A DNA stretch of 64,000 nucleotides from contig AP026158.1 in NCBI GenBank assembly GCA_030295235.1, positions 124,001 to 188,000 on the forward strand, given 5' to 3'. Every line of letters starts with the position of its first letter. Position 1 is the first letter of the stretch. The position numbers and the translations under genes were made by a program. The notes under the pieces are model-generated. The model did no database searches, was not told the origin of the DNA, and worked only from the letters and a program-made list of their open reading frames with translations. Origin of the DNA: Fistulifera solaris. Its lineage: Eukaryota > Bacillariophyta > Bacillariophyceae > Naviculales > Stauroneidaceae. Shown one piece after another: positions 43,142-52,897 of the stretch.

Positions 43142-43667
43142 CTTTTCGTTGCTTTGAATATGCTATGCGGGGTAACGAAAAAGTGTTGTTTTCGTTAAAA
43201 ACGGATGAGGTTTGGTGTTTGGTGTCATGATTTCATGTAGACTGACTACCAGTACAGTATCCCAGAGTGTCGTGTGCTTCCGAATGGCCTGCCGTGGACC
43301 TGCTAGGAGCTAGGAGCCAGCTGGTACTGGAAAAGATCGCGGCAGAATTGCCAATCTAGGATCCGAAATCCAAGGCTTGTCCATACTCCATTCACCATTC
43401 ACCCAACATAGGGAAAATGACAAGATCAGAATCTTTTGGATTCTCATTATTTCTCATGCTACCTGGTACCGGTACCGGTACCATACCAGTACCAGATTCC
43501 ACCGCGTCATGTCCCATTGGACAGACACCAATCGGTACTGTAGAGTGAAACGTTTTCGCCCAAGATCTAAGGTCCTTGTTTCCTTCGACTCTAGACATCG
43601 CCTAATTTGCTTCTCTACCACTCAATGGCCGGCCTCTTCACGTCACCATCATCAACCCGTATCCTTT
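43142..43667. other. Intergenic region with GGTACC palindrome block
   Basis: About 525 bp. Contains ACCTGGTACC followed by two overlapping GGTACC steps and a mirrored TACCAGTACCAG at 43461-43495. No gene is seen on either strand. Confidence 0.5.
43461..43495. repeat. GGTACC tandem palindrome block
   Basis: GGTACC occurs three times back to back, flanked by CCTG and by CATACCAGTACCAG. It is the densest copy of a motif found in many intergenic regions of this window and can fold back on itself. Confidence 0.8.
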
Positions 43668-43985
43668 CTATTTGTTTCTGAAAGAAACCGCCGTCGCCGC
43701 TTCATTTTTTCCTTCGAAATGTTCGACATCAGACGAGATCTTCTTCAAATATTCATTCTCCCTTTTGATTACTTCCTTTGCCGAATATATGCCCAGGCCA
43801 GCGCCAGGAATGAACGATGCCGCTAAAAACAAACCACATGAGAATACACCTTTCGCGTTATGTTGTTTTATAGAATACTCATGCGCGTCTTCATGAGAAG
43901 CGTCCAACAAAGATTCCATGTTGTTGACGGAAACAATTGTGTAACCTTCGTCTTCCCGCGGCAAGCCGGCACATCTTTGATTCAC
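43668..43985 (-). pseudogene. N-terminal fragment of a SET-domain protein
   Basis: 105 codons. SCGLFLAASFIPGAGLGIYS closely parallels SCGLYLAESAIPNSGLGMFT of the SET-type gene at 45666-47541, and both continue with an AK.... charged stretch and (D/E)(V/I)E.FE. The fragment stops before the catalytic core and has no signal peptide, although its neighbour has one. The next 5' bases hold no recognisable extension. It is best read as a truncated paralogue left by local duplication. It could instead be a short expressed protein, since its frame is open. Confidence 0.6.
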
Positions 43986-44615
43986 CCAATAGACCGAATC
44001 ATACTGAGAAGGAATGTCTCATTTTTCATTATTCACGCTATTAGCCCTTTCAACTTTGTTGTTATTGGTGATACCTTTAGTGGTGCGAATTGCGTACCTG
44101 GTACGGAGGATACTTTCACGTCAAATCTTTACTATGGCGTAAAGTGAAGGCATGACGACTTTCGACCCGACTTGATTGTCAGTCCCAGGACCCGGAAATG
44201 TCAACCCGTATAAAAAAAACCAACTTTCTTGCTTTTGAGTGGATGTGCGAGGTAAGAAATAACGTATTGTTCTTCTTGACAATGGGAATGATGAGTTGAA
44301 AGGCAAAAATTATAATTATAATGGAGTAACGAGTAACGAACGCAGATCAAACTACTTTCGGACGCTCGTTGTCCTCAACAGAGAAATGCAGTGGACAAAG
44401 AAAATTTATATTACAACTGACAAGGAACATCGAAAACTGACAAGGAACATCGAAAACTGACATCCGCCATCTTACGTGTTGGAACATCACTGTGGATCGA
44501 TCATAGCAGGGATTCCGTCAATCCAACTTTCGCAGCGAATCACACTCAAAAGCAACGTGGCAAACGACTACCACAAAATACAAAGGAAATTTGTAAACTT
44601 TTCCTCATAGAGTTG
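43986..44615. other. Intergenic region with a 20-bp tandem duplication
   Basis: About 630 bp. Holds GTACCTGGTAC at 44094-44104 and two perfect 20-bp units at 44417-44456. No gene is seen. Confidence 0.5.
44417..44456 (+). repeat. 20-bp perfect tandem duplication
   Basis: CTGACAAGGAACATCGAAAA occurs twice head to tail, then starts a third time (CTGACAT). It lies in intergenic DNA. Confidence 0.95.
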
Positions 44616-45007
44616 TTAGTCACAGGCATAGCACTCTGTAATCGAACCATTTTCGCTACTGTCTCGGATAGGACCTTTTCCCAACAACGGAGTGCTCGTC
44701 GGGTTGAAATTAGCGGGACAATTGAAGGCCTTCGTCGCATCATAAAGAATCAGACATTCGCCTACTGTAAATTCCAACCCAATCGCGTCGATGGCGTTCG
44801 AAGCCGCTTTCTGACATTCTTCCAAAGAAATCAAAGCCGCGTTCGAGCAGTACGGGTATTCTTCCTGACTCTCATCGAGGCAAAGTCCAGGACCAACCAA
44901 GCTTGTACATCGGTTGATGAAAGTTGTTGGCTCCTTCTTATTGTCGCACAAAAATAAGTGGCGTGAAAACATCGGTTGAGCCGTCCCGATGGTCGAACCT
45001 GCTTCAA

Positions 45008-45040
<33 letters not shown>

Positions 45041-45068
45041 CGGAAAACACGCATTGAGACGAGATCAA
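44616..45068 (-). CDS. Small secreted Cys-containing protein with a poly-valine signal peptide
   Basis: Protein of 150 residues. It begins MISSQCVFS followed by 11 Val and FEAGS; the hydrophobic core of the predicted signal peptide is encoded by a GTT repeat (CAA on the plus strand, 45009-45041). The mature part has about ten Cys in spaced pairs (LFLCDN, NRCTSL, GLCLDE, PYCSN, EECQKA, GECLIL, FNCPAN, TECYACD), which suggests disulfides. It lacks a C-terminal hydrophobic tail, so it is probably secreted rather than GPI-anchored. No family is recognised. The microsatellite could vary between haplotypes without breaking the frame. Confidence 0.6.
45009..45041. repeat. (CAA)n microsatellite coding a poly-Val signal core on the minus strand
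   Basis: About 11 CAA triplets. Read on the minus strand they are GTT codons in the signal peptide of the secreted protein gene. Confidence 0.9.
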
Positions 45069-45665
45069 GAAAAATGCAAAAGTTGCGTCTTGTTAAAAAG
45101 TCAACTGACCAAAAATGAAAGAAAGAAGAAAGCAAGTACGACATAACATCATGGGGTTTAAGTGTTTCACAGGAAAACAGATTGTCGACACCAAATAATA
45201 GGAGATGCGGAGTAGAACGATTTTTTTTTATAAAAATGAAAAAGCGAAAAAGTGGACTGCTCGTGGCGCTGGGCTGTTTTTGTTATTACAAAGCACGTAG
45301 TATTTGTGCTTCCGGCGTGCAGTGTGCAGTTCTTCTTCAAGAGCTCTGAGCAGTTTTTGCATTTAAGATCTCTTTTGGACTTCACGGTCGATTGTCTATT
45401 GTACATGCATAAAAGAAACAGAGAAAAGCTATTTTTGAGTTTTATTTAACCCCATCGACCATGGACCAATAATAAAATATGAAGTAGAAAACTCGGAACT
45501 CTGTTTACCGGCAACGGTACTTGTACCTCTATTATTTCTATTCAATACCAGGTACATCGTACCCTACAATTTTGACAGCTCTTTCAATAAACCGCGGGGG
45601 TCTACATTCCTCTCCTACTCGTTCGTTAGGAAGAAATAATCACTACAACGAAATCGGTGAGATTA
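45069..45665. other. Intergenic region with GTAC motifs
   Basis: About 600 bp. GGTACTTGTACC and ACCAGGTACATCGTACC lie within 45515-45563. No gene is seen. Confidence 0.5.
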
Positions 45666-47541
45666 TTATTTGCGGATAAAAATATCGCGCCAAGCTTCTG
45701 GAACCATGCTGTCGGGCAAAGCCATCTCGTGTCGGAACGCTGATCGAAGGAACATATCGGATGTGTACATGACATCAAAATACTGAATTGCCTCTCGTCG
45801 AATATTCTTCACACGCCATGTTTGGTTTTCTTCTTTGATAACTACATCGTACAGGTCATTGTTGTGTTTCTTCACCACGAAACACTCGTGAAGGTCATTC
45901 ACATCAAATACTTCCTCGGTAGAGGGTGCCCAGGTGATGGCGGTTGTGGCACCTTCTTCACCCGCGTCATCAAAGGGTAATTCTACGAAACAGCCCAACA
46001 AAACGTTTTCGTAGGATGGATCTTTCTCCATCTCCGAATCCAGCAGCAGCGGCTCATTACGGGCATTTCGATCCGCCGCCGAAATGTAACTCTCAGCAGG
46101 GGGCTGCCATTCGCTAACATAAGTCTGCCAAGCCTTTTCCCATTCGTCACCATAGTCCAAAAACACTTCCTCACCGGCTTCAATATCCCGCGTGGCCACA
46201 ATCTCCATTATCAAGCCCGCATACTTTTCCACATCCAAATCGGCTGGGCTTCGGTCGAGCCAATCCTTGCGATGATTGGCGTGGTTTGACCATCTCAATT
46301 CGGCGTTCTTCAATGTTTGGTTGTGATTGAGATAGTTGACAGCTGGCGAATACGGGTAAAGGAGCAGCGAGCTTTGCGGATGTCCGAAACAATAATTCAG
46401 GAGGAGCTGCGAACCAATTCGAAATACTTGATCTTCTTCCTCTTCGTCGTCATTGTCAGATTTGGCAACTGCACGAAGTTCGTATACTCTCCATTTGGTA
46501 GCGACGGAGCTGAACGACAGGCAAAGGCGCGATCACGGACCCTTTTCGCGAGACGTCGCGTCGCGAACGCGCCACGACCCGCCTGTCGAATTGTGGACAT
46601 TCCTGGACGAATGTTGTCGAGACACATCCCATTCTCTTCCAACCATTCTTTCGTCTTGACTCTTCCCGGCAACAGAGTCTTCGCCGCTCCCTCATCGAGT
46701 GCTTTGGGGACGTCACGAACATCGTCGGGGAGAGCATTCTTCATCCGGGGTTCTAGTTTCACAGCAAATTGTAGTAGCTCGTACATTTCGCGTCCAATTT
46801 TCGACTGATAGTCACTATCCATGATCTCGTAATACTTTTGAGTACTTCATTTGCGTGTTTCCAGTGACGAGACAGAGGTATATCTCCAATATATTTACGA
46901 CGATCCCGAAACCACGTATCACCATACTCGACAAAGAGTTCCGCCCCCGCTTCAATATCACCATCGGCCACAAAGTGCACATCGTGAAAATGCGTCGAAG
47001 CCCCCGTACCAGGATCTTTTGTGCGATGCAAATCCGCGACCCGCTGCGGGGGTCGTTGAATGGCATTCACCAAACCGGGATGACTGTTGGCCAACATGCC
47101 CAAGCCCGGAATGACACTGCTGACTTCTTCCGCTTCGAATTCCGCCAGGGCATTGCTGGGGGACCAGTAATAACTATCGAGCAGCCACGAAGGAGTTCCT
47201 TTGTTGTTGGATCTTGACAAAAATTGTCGACGGAGTCTCATATTTTCTTCGAAATCTTCAATGTTACAAACAATCTCACCGTAGAAAATGCGTTCGTTGT
47301 GTGAAATGGGTTTGGCCGTAAACATCCCCAAACCCGAATTGGGAATGGCTGATTCGGCTAAATAGAGACCGCACGAGGAATTGTCTTCTTGTGTTGATGG
47401 TTCGGTGGAAACCGTCCCATCAACATTGACGGTGTATTCCGCAGAAGGATTGTTGTCGGCGCTTTGGCTCTCCGACGAGAGCGCCCCCGACAAACTGATC
47501 AATAGTAGCACGGAGGAGAAACGACTAGTCCTCAGCCGCAT
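45666..47541 (-). CDS. SET-domain-type protein with signal peptide and two SET-like halves; three apparent frameshifts
   Basis: About 625 residues. It opens with a signal-peptide-like MRLRTSRFSSVLLLISLSGA. The first SET-like half has CGLYLAESAIPNSGLGMFTA (the G.G.F/Y start), ...HFHDVHFVADGDIEAGAEL and FVEYGDTWF. The second half has RQAGRGAFATRRLAKGSVI, YSPAVNYLNHNQ, KNAELRWSNH, IVATRDIEAGEEVFLDYGDE. Both show the NH.. and (E/D)YG closing motifs of SET methyltransferases, although the NHS/C signature is relaxed. Frame changes fall at T4 46836-46839, T4 46543-46546 and T3 46494-46496. An ER-directed SET protein is odd; the leader may be a membrane anchor or the substrate may be extracellular. 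It is followed by a C-terminal region of unknown type. Lysine methyltransferase activity is not assured. Confidence 0.65.
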
Positions 47542-47979
47542 TGTAACCAGTTAAGAGAATAGTCGGGTTGGTTGATAAATTTTTGTAACGAATGAATGGC
47601 TTGTGCGATGAGAAGTGAGCATGTGAACGCGATTGTTTTGGAGATTATTCTGCATAGAGCCGTTAGCGATGATGATTCCTAACACTAGCTGACCTTATAG
47701 ACAAATATCATAGCATGACTGAATTTATATAGCAGAAAACATCATCTATTAGGCACTCACATATACGGGTTTTTAAGTCGTACCGGTTTCTTTTGCTTAA
47801 GTCTGAAAGCGGATGCTACTATTGTCGTCACACTAAGTCACAAGAATGATTGTGGACGTTTTTTCTGCCGTGCACGGGACTCACCTCGCCACAATTGGGC
47901 GCATCCTTCCATTCATTACCATCAATACATTCGTTAGCTTTCTTCAGAAGCGCAAAGTCCGGCAACAATACATACCATC
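47542..47979. other. Divergent promoter region
   Basis: About 440 bp between the SET gene and the Cys-rich cluster. One GCATGACTGA is at 47713-47722. No gene is seen. Confidence 0.5.
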
Positions 47980-48822
47980 ATGAAACTTCTTGTGTTATCC
48001 TTATTGATTAGCAGCTCGGCTGCCGCGCAATTACAAACGCAACAGCAACCCAGCAGTCGTCCGCGTTGGGGGCGTCAACTCCACCAGGCGCTACCGCTCC
48101 AACGACAGCTCCGAGACGATGGCTGCACCTTTGATAAACTCATGAACCAAACGTGTCATTTATGGGAATTTTGTGTGGATTTGACGTTTGATTCCAACGT
48201 TGAAGTCCGATGTGGTGGTAACATTGATGCCGATTGGTACATTTTTATGGACGCGGAAGAAGTGTGTTACAACGATCTTCCAGAAGAACTGGCTCAATCG
48301 ACTGGATCATTGAACTATTGTTCTAGGGAGCAGGGCTATTTGAATTTCACGAAAAGTGCTTTGGTGTACTCGGAAGTGACAGAAATTATCACGGCTCCCG
48401 TCCAAGGGACACTTCACGAAGTTTATCGAATTTCGGAATGCGACAGCAGTCCCGCCGATTACTACTTCGGACGGGCGTTCTGCAATGATCCTTGTCCCTA
48501 TCTAATGAATGTAGGAGGGATAAGTTGCAACGGAGTTTGTCAAGAATGTTCCGATGGAAGGATGGTTCTCAATTGTGCCGACATTAGCCCAGGTCTCGTC
48601 GAACGATGCGATGCTTCCGACAACATGTACATCTATCAAGAATACTTCAACTTCTTCCAAGAAAAGATTCTGCTGGAAGAACAGCGTATTTCGGAAGAAG
48701 AGAACACCTCGGAAGAAACGGAATCAAGCGAAGTGGCCGACGAGGCATCAACAGCAACAGTAAGAACAAAATCGTGGATGATGATTTCGGTGGTCATCGC
48801 CGGATTTGCTCTTTGTTGCTGA
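47980..48822 (+). CDS. Secreted Cys-rich protein, member 1 of a tandem family (probable GPI anchor)
   Basis: Protein of 280 residues with signal peptide (MKLLVLSLLISSSAAAQ). The mature domain starts CTFDKLMNQTCHLWEFC and shares with the genes at 51457 and 52898 an ordered Cys pattern: CxFDxx...C...(E)FC, YCSRE.GY.NFTK, (V/I)TAPVQ, PCPYLMNVGGISCNGVCQEC, SDG..VLNCADISPGLVERC. An acidic Glu/Ser stretch and a C-terminal hydrophobic segment (MISVVIAGFALCC) fit a GPI signal. No known family is recognised; cell-surface adhesion or recognition is a guess. Frame intact, no intron. Confidence 0.7.
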   Translation: MKLLVLSLLISSSAAAQLQTQQQPSSRPRWGRQLHQALPLQRQLRDDGCTFDKLMNQTCHLWEFCVDLTFDSNVEVRCGGNIDADWYIFMDAEEVCYNDLPEELAQSTGSLNYCSREQGYLNFTKSALVYSEVTEIITAPVQGTLHEVYRISECDSSPADYYFGRAFCNDPCPYLMNVGGISCNGVCQECSDGRMVLNCADISPGLVERCDASDNMYIYQEYFNFFQEKILLEEQRISEEENTSEETESSEVADEASTATVRTKSWMMISVVIAGFALCC

Positions 48823-49082
48823 AAGGTGATGTTCTGTATCGATTCCGATGTATTGCAATTATATAATAGTCTACTTAGGCCCCCAGGGTCACTACTTTTT
48901 GTCTGGCTCTTAGTATGCAGTCCCTTTAGCTTAAGTCCGCAAAAGGCATAAGGTGGAATTTTGGTTGATGCTACGCTACAAATCTATCAAAGATTACTTG
49001 CCACTACATCATTCTTGAACGAAAAGGTCACAACTCCTTGCTTACCGCGTTACTTCCTAATGTCTGTTGCCAAAGAAATAAA

Positions 49083-49424
49083 ATGAAGGTTTCATACTTG
49101 TCCATGGTACTCTCCCTGTCTATGGGTGCCTCAATCCGGCACCAACACAGCAAAGGGCTGACTCGTAAACTGGAAGAAAATTTGTCGACGATTTTGCCAG
49201 GTACTCCAGTGCCTACGACTGCGCCCACAACGGCATTACCGACGATCTTGCCTGCCATTGTTGATACTGGAATGCCAACGATTTTTCCTACCATCGTGGA
49301 CACAGGGCCTCCCACGACGGAAGATGACTTCCAAACCGAGGGTCCTACGCCAATCGTATCGTCAGGGTCACTTGTTTGCGATAGTGCACGAGCTGCCATT
49401 GCTATTGTCGCCGTTCTTTTTTAA
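49083..49424 (+). CDS. Small secreted PT-rich protein (probable GPI anchor)
   Basis: 113 residues from the Met at 49083 (MKVSYLSMVLSLSMGASIR, signal peptide). The body is Pro/Thr/Ile/Val-rich with a repeated (L/F)P(A/T)IVDTG(M/P)P step, suited to O-glycosylation, and ends with a short hydrophobic tail (ARAAIAIVAVLF) like a GPI signal. It shares the PAIVDT element with the gene at 50184. An upstream in-frame Met at 49038 does not start a signal peptide. No folded domain is present. Confidence 0.6.
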   Translation: MKVSYLSMVLSLSMGASIRHQHSKGLTRKLEENLSTILPGTPVPTTAPTTALPTILPAIVDTGMPTIFPTIVDTGPPTTEDDFQTEGPTPIVSSGSLVCDSARAAIAIVAVLF

Positions 49425-50183
49425 GCTTAACGGTACGAACGGAGCATAATGGTTGATATATGTAGAGTCTTATATTCATCGAAGCCAATTCCTTCTTGTT
49501 GTCGTCGCGTTCACTGTGCGAAGGTAGAGATCGTCGTAGCGTTCACTGCGCAAAGAAATAGCTCGTCTCATGTAGGGTAGTGCTAGCGATCGAACTGCTT
49601 TGCTTATAATAAACCCTCGAAACATTACCACCAGGATCAGCAATTGAGTTGCGCATCCCGGCAATAACTCCGGCGACCATTTTTCGGACGAAAAGCCAGT
49701 CACATGTTCACTTTTCTATCAAATGACGAACTCATTTCGGGTGCATGTACCTTTAAGAATGTAATTTTTCCTTATCTGGTAGTTTCCAAAACATAGTTGC
49801 CTGGCGATGTCCTGTGCCCTCTACCCGTAAGCATAGTTGCCTTGCGATTTCCTGTGCCCTCTTTCCGTAATCATACCATAATATTATTATGAGCTCGCCC
49901 CGACCGACAAAGTCACGTTTCACGTAGATTCAGCCGATGCATTTCATCGTCTTGTTGCGGCAGGACATTGGCTGTGCATTAGATAAAAACCATAAAACGA
50001 GAAGTTTGGTGATTTCCGGCACTCCGAGTCGATGGTATGTCACGTCTTGCTTTTTGGAACAGGGTATTCTCATCTTGAATGAAAGGAAGGCGACAAGAAG
50101 ACTCCTTTTGTTTCTCTCACAAAGGAATCCATTCCGTATTCGCGACTTTTGCACATACTTTTCGAACACAATAAACCAAAACC
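49425..50183. other. Intergenic region with a 40-bp tandem duplication
   Basis: About 760 bp. Contains two imperfect 40-bp units at 49792-49871. Open stretches at 49476-49703 (minus) and 49937-50248 (plus) show no domain. No gene is supported. Confidence 0.5.
49792..49871 (+). repeat. 40-bp imperfect tandem duplication
   Basis: The unit CATAGTTGCCTGGCGATGTC... at 49792 recurs at 49832 as CATAGTTGCCTTGCGATTTC..., both continuing CTGTGCCCTCT and ending CCGTAA. About four to five differences separate the two. Confidence 0.9.
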
Positions 50184-50636
50184 ATGAAGACAGCACTCGC
50201 ATCAATTTTGTTTCTCGCCATGAGCGCACAGGGCCATTTCATCCATGATGATTCACGTGATTTACAAGATAACGTCACCGATGCTACTCCTACGATCGTT
50301 CCAGCGATTGTTGATACGGCGGAGCCTACCGTGTCTCCCACTGTCGCCCCCGATCCCACTGTCGCACCCACGGCACAAGACACTCCGGAACCGACGATTG
50401 CTCCCAATATTCCTCCCACCGTTCCTCCCACGGTGACACCAACCATTGCCCCCACCACACCGGCTCCTACCGTAGCGCCGACGGTGGCACCAACCGTCGC
50501 ACCGACGGCCATTGAAGTGACGATTGAAGTGAATGGAACCGAAGTACCGGCGCCGGCTCCGACGTCAGGATCGTCTTGGGTTGACGGAGTGCAGCCATTT
50601 TTGGTTCTCTTGGGCGTTACCGTCTTGTTTCTTTAA
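50184..50636 (+). CDS. Secreted PTxAP-repeat protein (probable GPI anchor)
   Basis: 150 residues. Signal peptide MKTALASILFLAMSAQG, then an array of PT(V/I)AP units (PTVAPDPTVAPTAQD, PAPTVAPTVAPTVAPT), a short EVTIEVNGTEV strand-like piece and a hydrophobic C-terminus (VQPFLVLLGVTVLFL) that fits GPI attachment. Such mucin-like rods form stalks of wall or adhesive proteins. It belongs with the five same-strand secreted genes at 47980-53698. The frame is intact. The start is chosen because the Met begins the signal peptide. Confidence 0.65.
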   Translation: MKTALASILFLAMSAQGHFIHDDSRDLQDNVTDATPTIVPAIVDTAEPTVSPTVAPDPTVAPTAQDTPEPTIAPNIPPTVPPTVTPTIAPTTPAPTVAPTVAPTVAPTAIEVTIEVNGTEVPAPAPTSGSSWVDGVQPFLVLLGVTVLFL

Positions 50637-51456
50637 AGACAACGATGGTAGATTGTGCGGATCGACATTTTTTCTCCAGGGAAAACGCAATGAACCAAAA
50701 AGACGTTTGCTCTGACTGGTCCCCAACACTTCGGAGTCTCTCTTGGCTGTTATAGAAAATTGAGTCTTGTTTGTGTATCGTATCTTTCATCAAAATCTTT
50801 TCAAAATTGAATTGTTAGACAGCATTTCGTCTTTATTACCGCAAACGCGCAATGTTATGACTCTGGCTGGGGGTATTTTGGCACTCTCGTCGTCCACGCC
50901 GTGTTACCAGGTATTGTTTTGCACAAATAATAATACTCCATTTTGAAATGGGGAGTGGTTGACAGACGAAAATGAAGCGCGTAACGTACAGAATGTAAAC
51001 AACCAGTTCGACACCAAGGGGGGACCGAGCTCCCACTTGCGGGGAGGACGCAACAAAGCAAAGATCTTTCTACAGCATGCTCATCGCTACTACTTTGTAT
51101 AACGTAGATATTATATTATACTGATATTTATTCCTAATTCCTAATTTCAAGGTTTGTTATAGCCTGTTTGTTCGGACCGTCCCGGCGATTATCGTTAGCT
51201 CGCAATAAGGTTAATGTCAGTCATCAAACGCTGCCACGGTCATTTGATCATGCTACACTGCAACCTAGTCATAACCTATTCTATAGAACCAAGTGTAGTG
51301 CGCGTTTCACTTTTTGGCGCACCGTTCGTTCGATCCAAGAAGCTCGTAAGAGATGCGAGCAACAAGATGCCGCCAAAAGCCATTCTCTGTGAATCGGAAA
51401 ACTTGAATAAAATTCATTGTAAAAGTAATCTATTCATTTCGCTTAGAACAAAAAAG
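50637..51456. other. Intergenic region, no gene recognised
   Basis: About 820 bp. Contains ACCAGGTATTG near 50908 and CTACTTTGTATAACGTAG near 51089. An open frame from 51214 leads into the next gene but lacks signal features before 51457. Confidence 0.4.
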
Positions 51457-52428
51457 ATGAAAGCTGTTACTCTCGTTCCCCTCCTGACGGCTCTTGCGCG
51501 AGAAGCACAATCGCAGTCACTTATGAAACCCACATTGCCGTCGGCACGCCGACTCGGTCGTCGTGCCTTACAAAACAGCAGTGCCTTGTGCACGTTCGAT
51601 GCCTTCATTGCAGGTGACTGTTCCTACGAAGAATTTTGTCTTCCGACCGAACCCAACAGCGCCGTGTCTTGTCAGGGTCTCCCGACTTCGACGTGGACGG
51701 TCGAATTAATTTACTTTGAATTGTGTTACGATGACTTTGATGACTTGGAAGGTGACTTGTACAACGCGTCGATTCCTCTCCCACCCGATGGATACTGCTC
51801 TACCGAGCGGGGGCTTTTCACTTTTACACAAGACGTCTTGACCAGCGTTTCGTTGAATCACACAATTACAGCGCCCTTTCAAAGTGCCGTTTTGGAAGAT
51901 TACAATGTCGTGGCGTGTCCCGACAGTGAGTTGCCCGATTTTGTGTTTGGAATAAACTATTGCTACGATGGTTGTCCACTTATGGCGTCGATCGATGGTA
52001 CCACTTGTACGGGAGAGTGTACCGTTTGTTCCGATGGTGTAGGATTGCTCAATTGCAGCAATCTGGATCCGACCTTTGTGTATGAATGCTCACCCGACTT
52101 CACCGCTGATGATATTTATCAAGAACTCTTGTCTTACTTGGGAAAGGAAGAGGAAACACCGAACGCAGTTCCGGTGACGTCGCCTGTCGAAACTCCAGTG
52201 ACATCGCCTGTCGAAACACCTATTGCAACTCCGGCCGATACTTCTGCGGGAACGCCGGTCGCAGAACCTCCCGCGGTGTCACCAACGACCAGTGAAGAAG
52301 GAGAAGAACCCATCGCACCCGTCAGTCCTTCCAATACTACCAATAATACCTCATCGTCGTCGGCGGGAATGAGTGGTGGATTTGCTGTTGCGTTGGCCTT
52401 TGCCGGGTACTCCTTGTTGGTCTACTGA
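51457..52428 (+). CDS. Secreted Cys-rich protein, member 2 of the tandem family (PT-rich stalk, probable GPI anchor)
   Basis: 323 residues from the Met at 51457 (MKAVTLVPLLTALAREAQS). The Cys domain follows the same plan as members 1 and 3: CTFDAFIAGDCSYEEFCL, LCYDDFDDLEGDLYN, YCSTERGLFTFTQDVL, ITAPFQSAVLEDYNVVACPD, YCYDGCPLMASIDGTTCTGE and CSDGVGLLNCSNLDPTFVYE. Two TSPVETPV units, further Pro/Thr steps and SNTTNNTSSSS form a stalk. It ends in a hydrophobic tail (GGFAVALAFAGYSLLVY) typical of a GPI signal. An in-frame 5' extension to 51214 is not used because it would bury the signal peptide. Function unknown. Confidence 0.7.
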   Translation: MKAVTLVPLLTALAREAQSQSLMKPTLPSARRLGRRALQNSSALCTFDAFIAGDCSYEEFCLPTEPNSAVSCQGLPTSTWTVELIYFELCYDDFDDLEGDLYNASIPLPPDGYCSTERGLFTFTQDVLTSVSLNHTITAPFQSAVLEDYNVVACPDSELPDFVFGINYCYDGCPLMASIDGTTCTGECTVCSDGVGLLNCSNLDPTFVYECSPDFTADDIYQELLSYLGKEEETPNAVPVTSPVETPVTSPVETPIATPADTSAGTPVAEPPAVSPTTSEEGEEPIAPVSPSNTTNNTSSSSAGMSGGFAVALAFAGYSLLVY

Positions 52429-52897
52429 TGAAATAAAAAAAACAACAACCACAACTAAATTGTTTCAATTCAAAGCTACCCTTCTAGTCCGTTTAACAAA
52501 AGCTAATAGCTTCAGTCGCCATGCACCCCCCTCAGTCGTTGATTATAGTTTTCCATGATTTTAGCACAGCAAGTCGACTATATCCCTAAAGCGTATGTTG
52601 AAATTGACCACGATTGGTTTTCAGTCACGATGTCGAAACTCCAACCAAAAACATTCTATCCTCCAAAACCAGTCATTATTTCCGTTGCAGCTCATAAATG
52701 TCGGTTGATTGGATAAGTCGCTAAGTCAAAAACATGGTCATTCGCCATTCGTACATTCCACATCCAACGAGAAGCCGTGGAAACGTGCTACCACTTTACA
52801 AGTACTGTACGCCTCGAACCGCATCTCGATCGCATCCGCAAACAACGAAGCAAGCAGCACCATTCCATTATCATCTTCTTTCTTTTATAGACCAATC
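52429..52897. other. Intergenic region within the Cys-rich cluster
   Basis: About 470 bp. No gene, repeat or motif block stands out. An in-frame extension of the next gene begins at 52709 but lacks a signal peptide. Confidence 0.4.

Noticed and set aside
43377-43826. Open frame of about 149 codons on the plus strand
   Set aside because: Rich in Arg, His and Tyr with no domain; it overlaps the GGTACC block and the SET fragment and looks like chance.
49028-49399. Gly/Val-rich minus-strand open frame opposite the PT-rich gene
   Set aside because: Reverse complement of PT codons gives VG-type repeats; the plus strand has the signal peptide and GPI tail.
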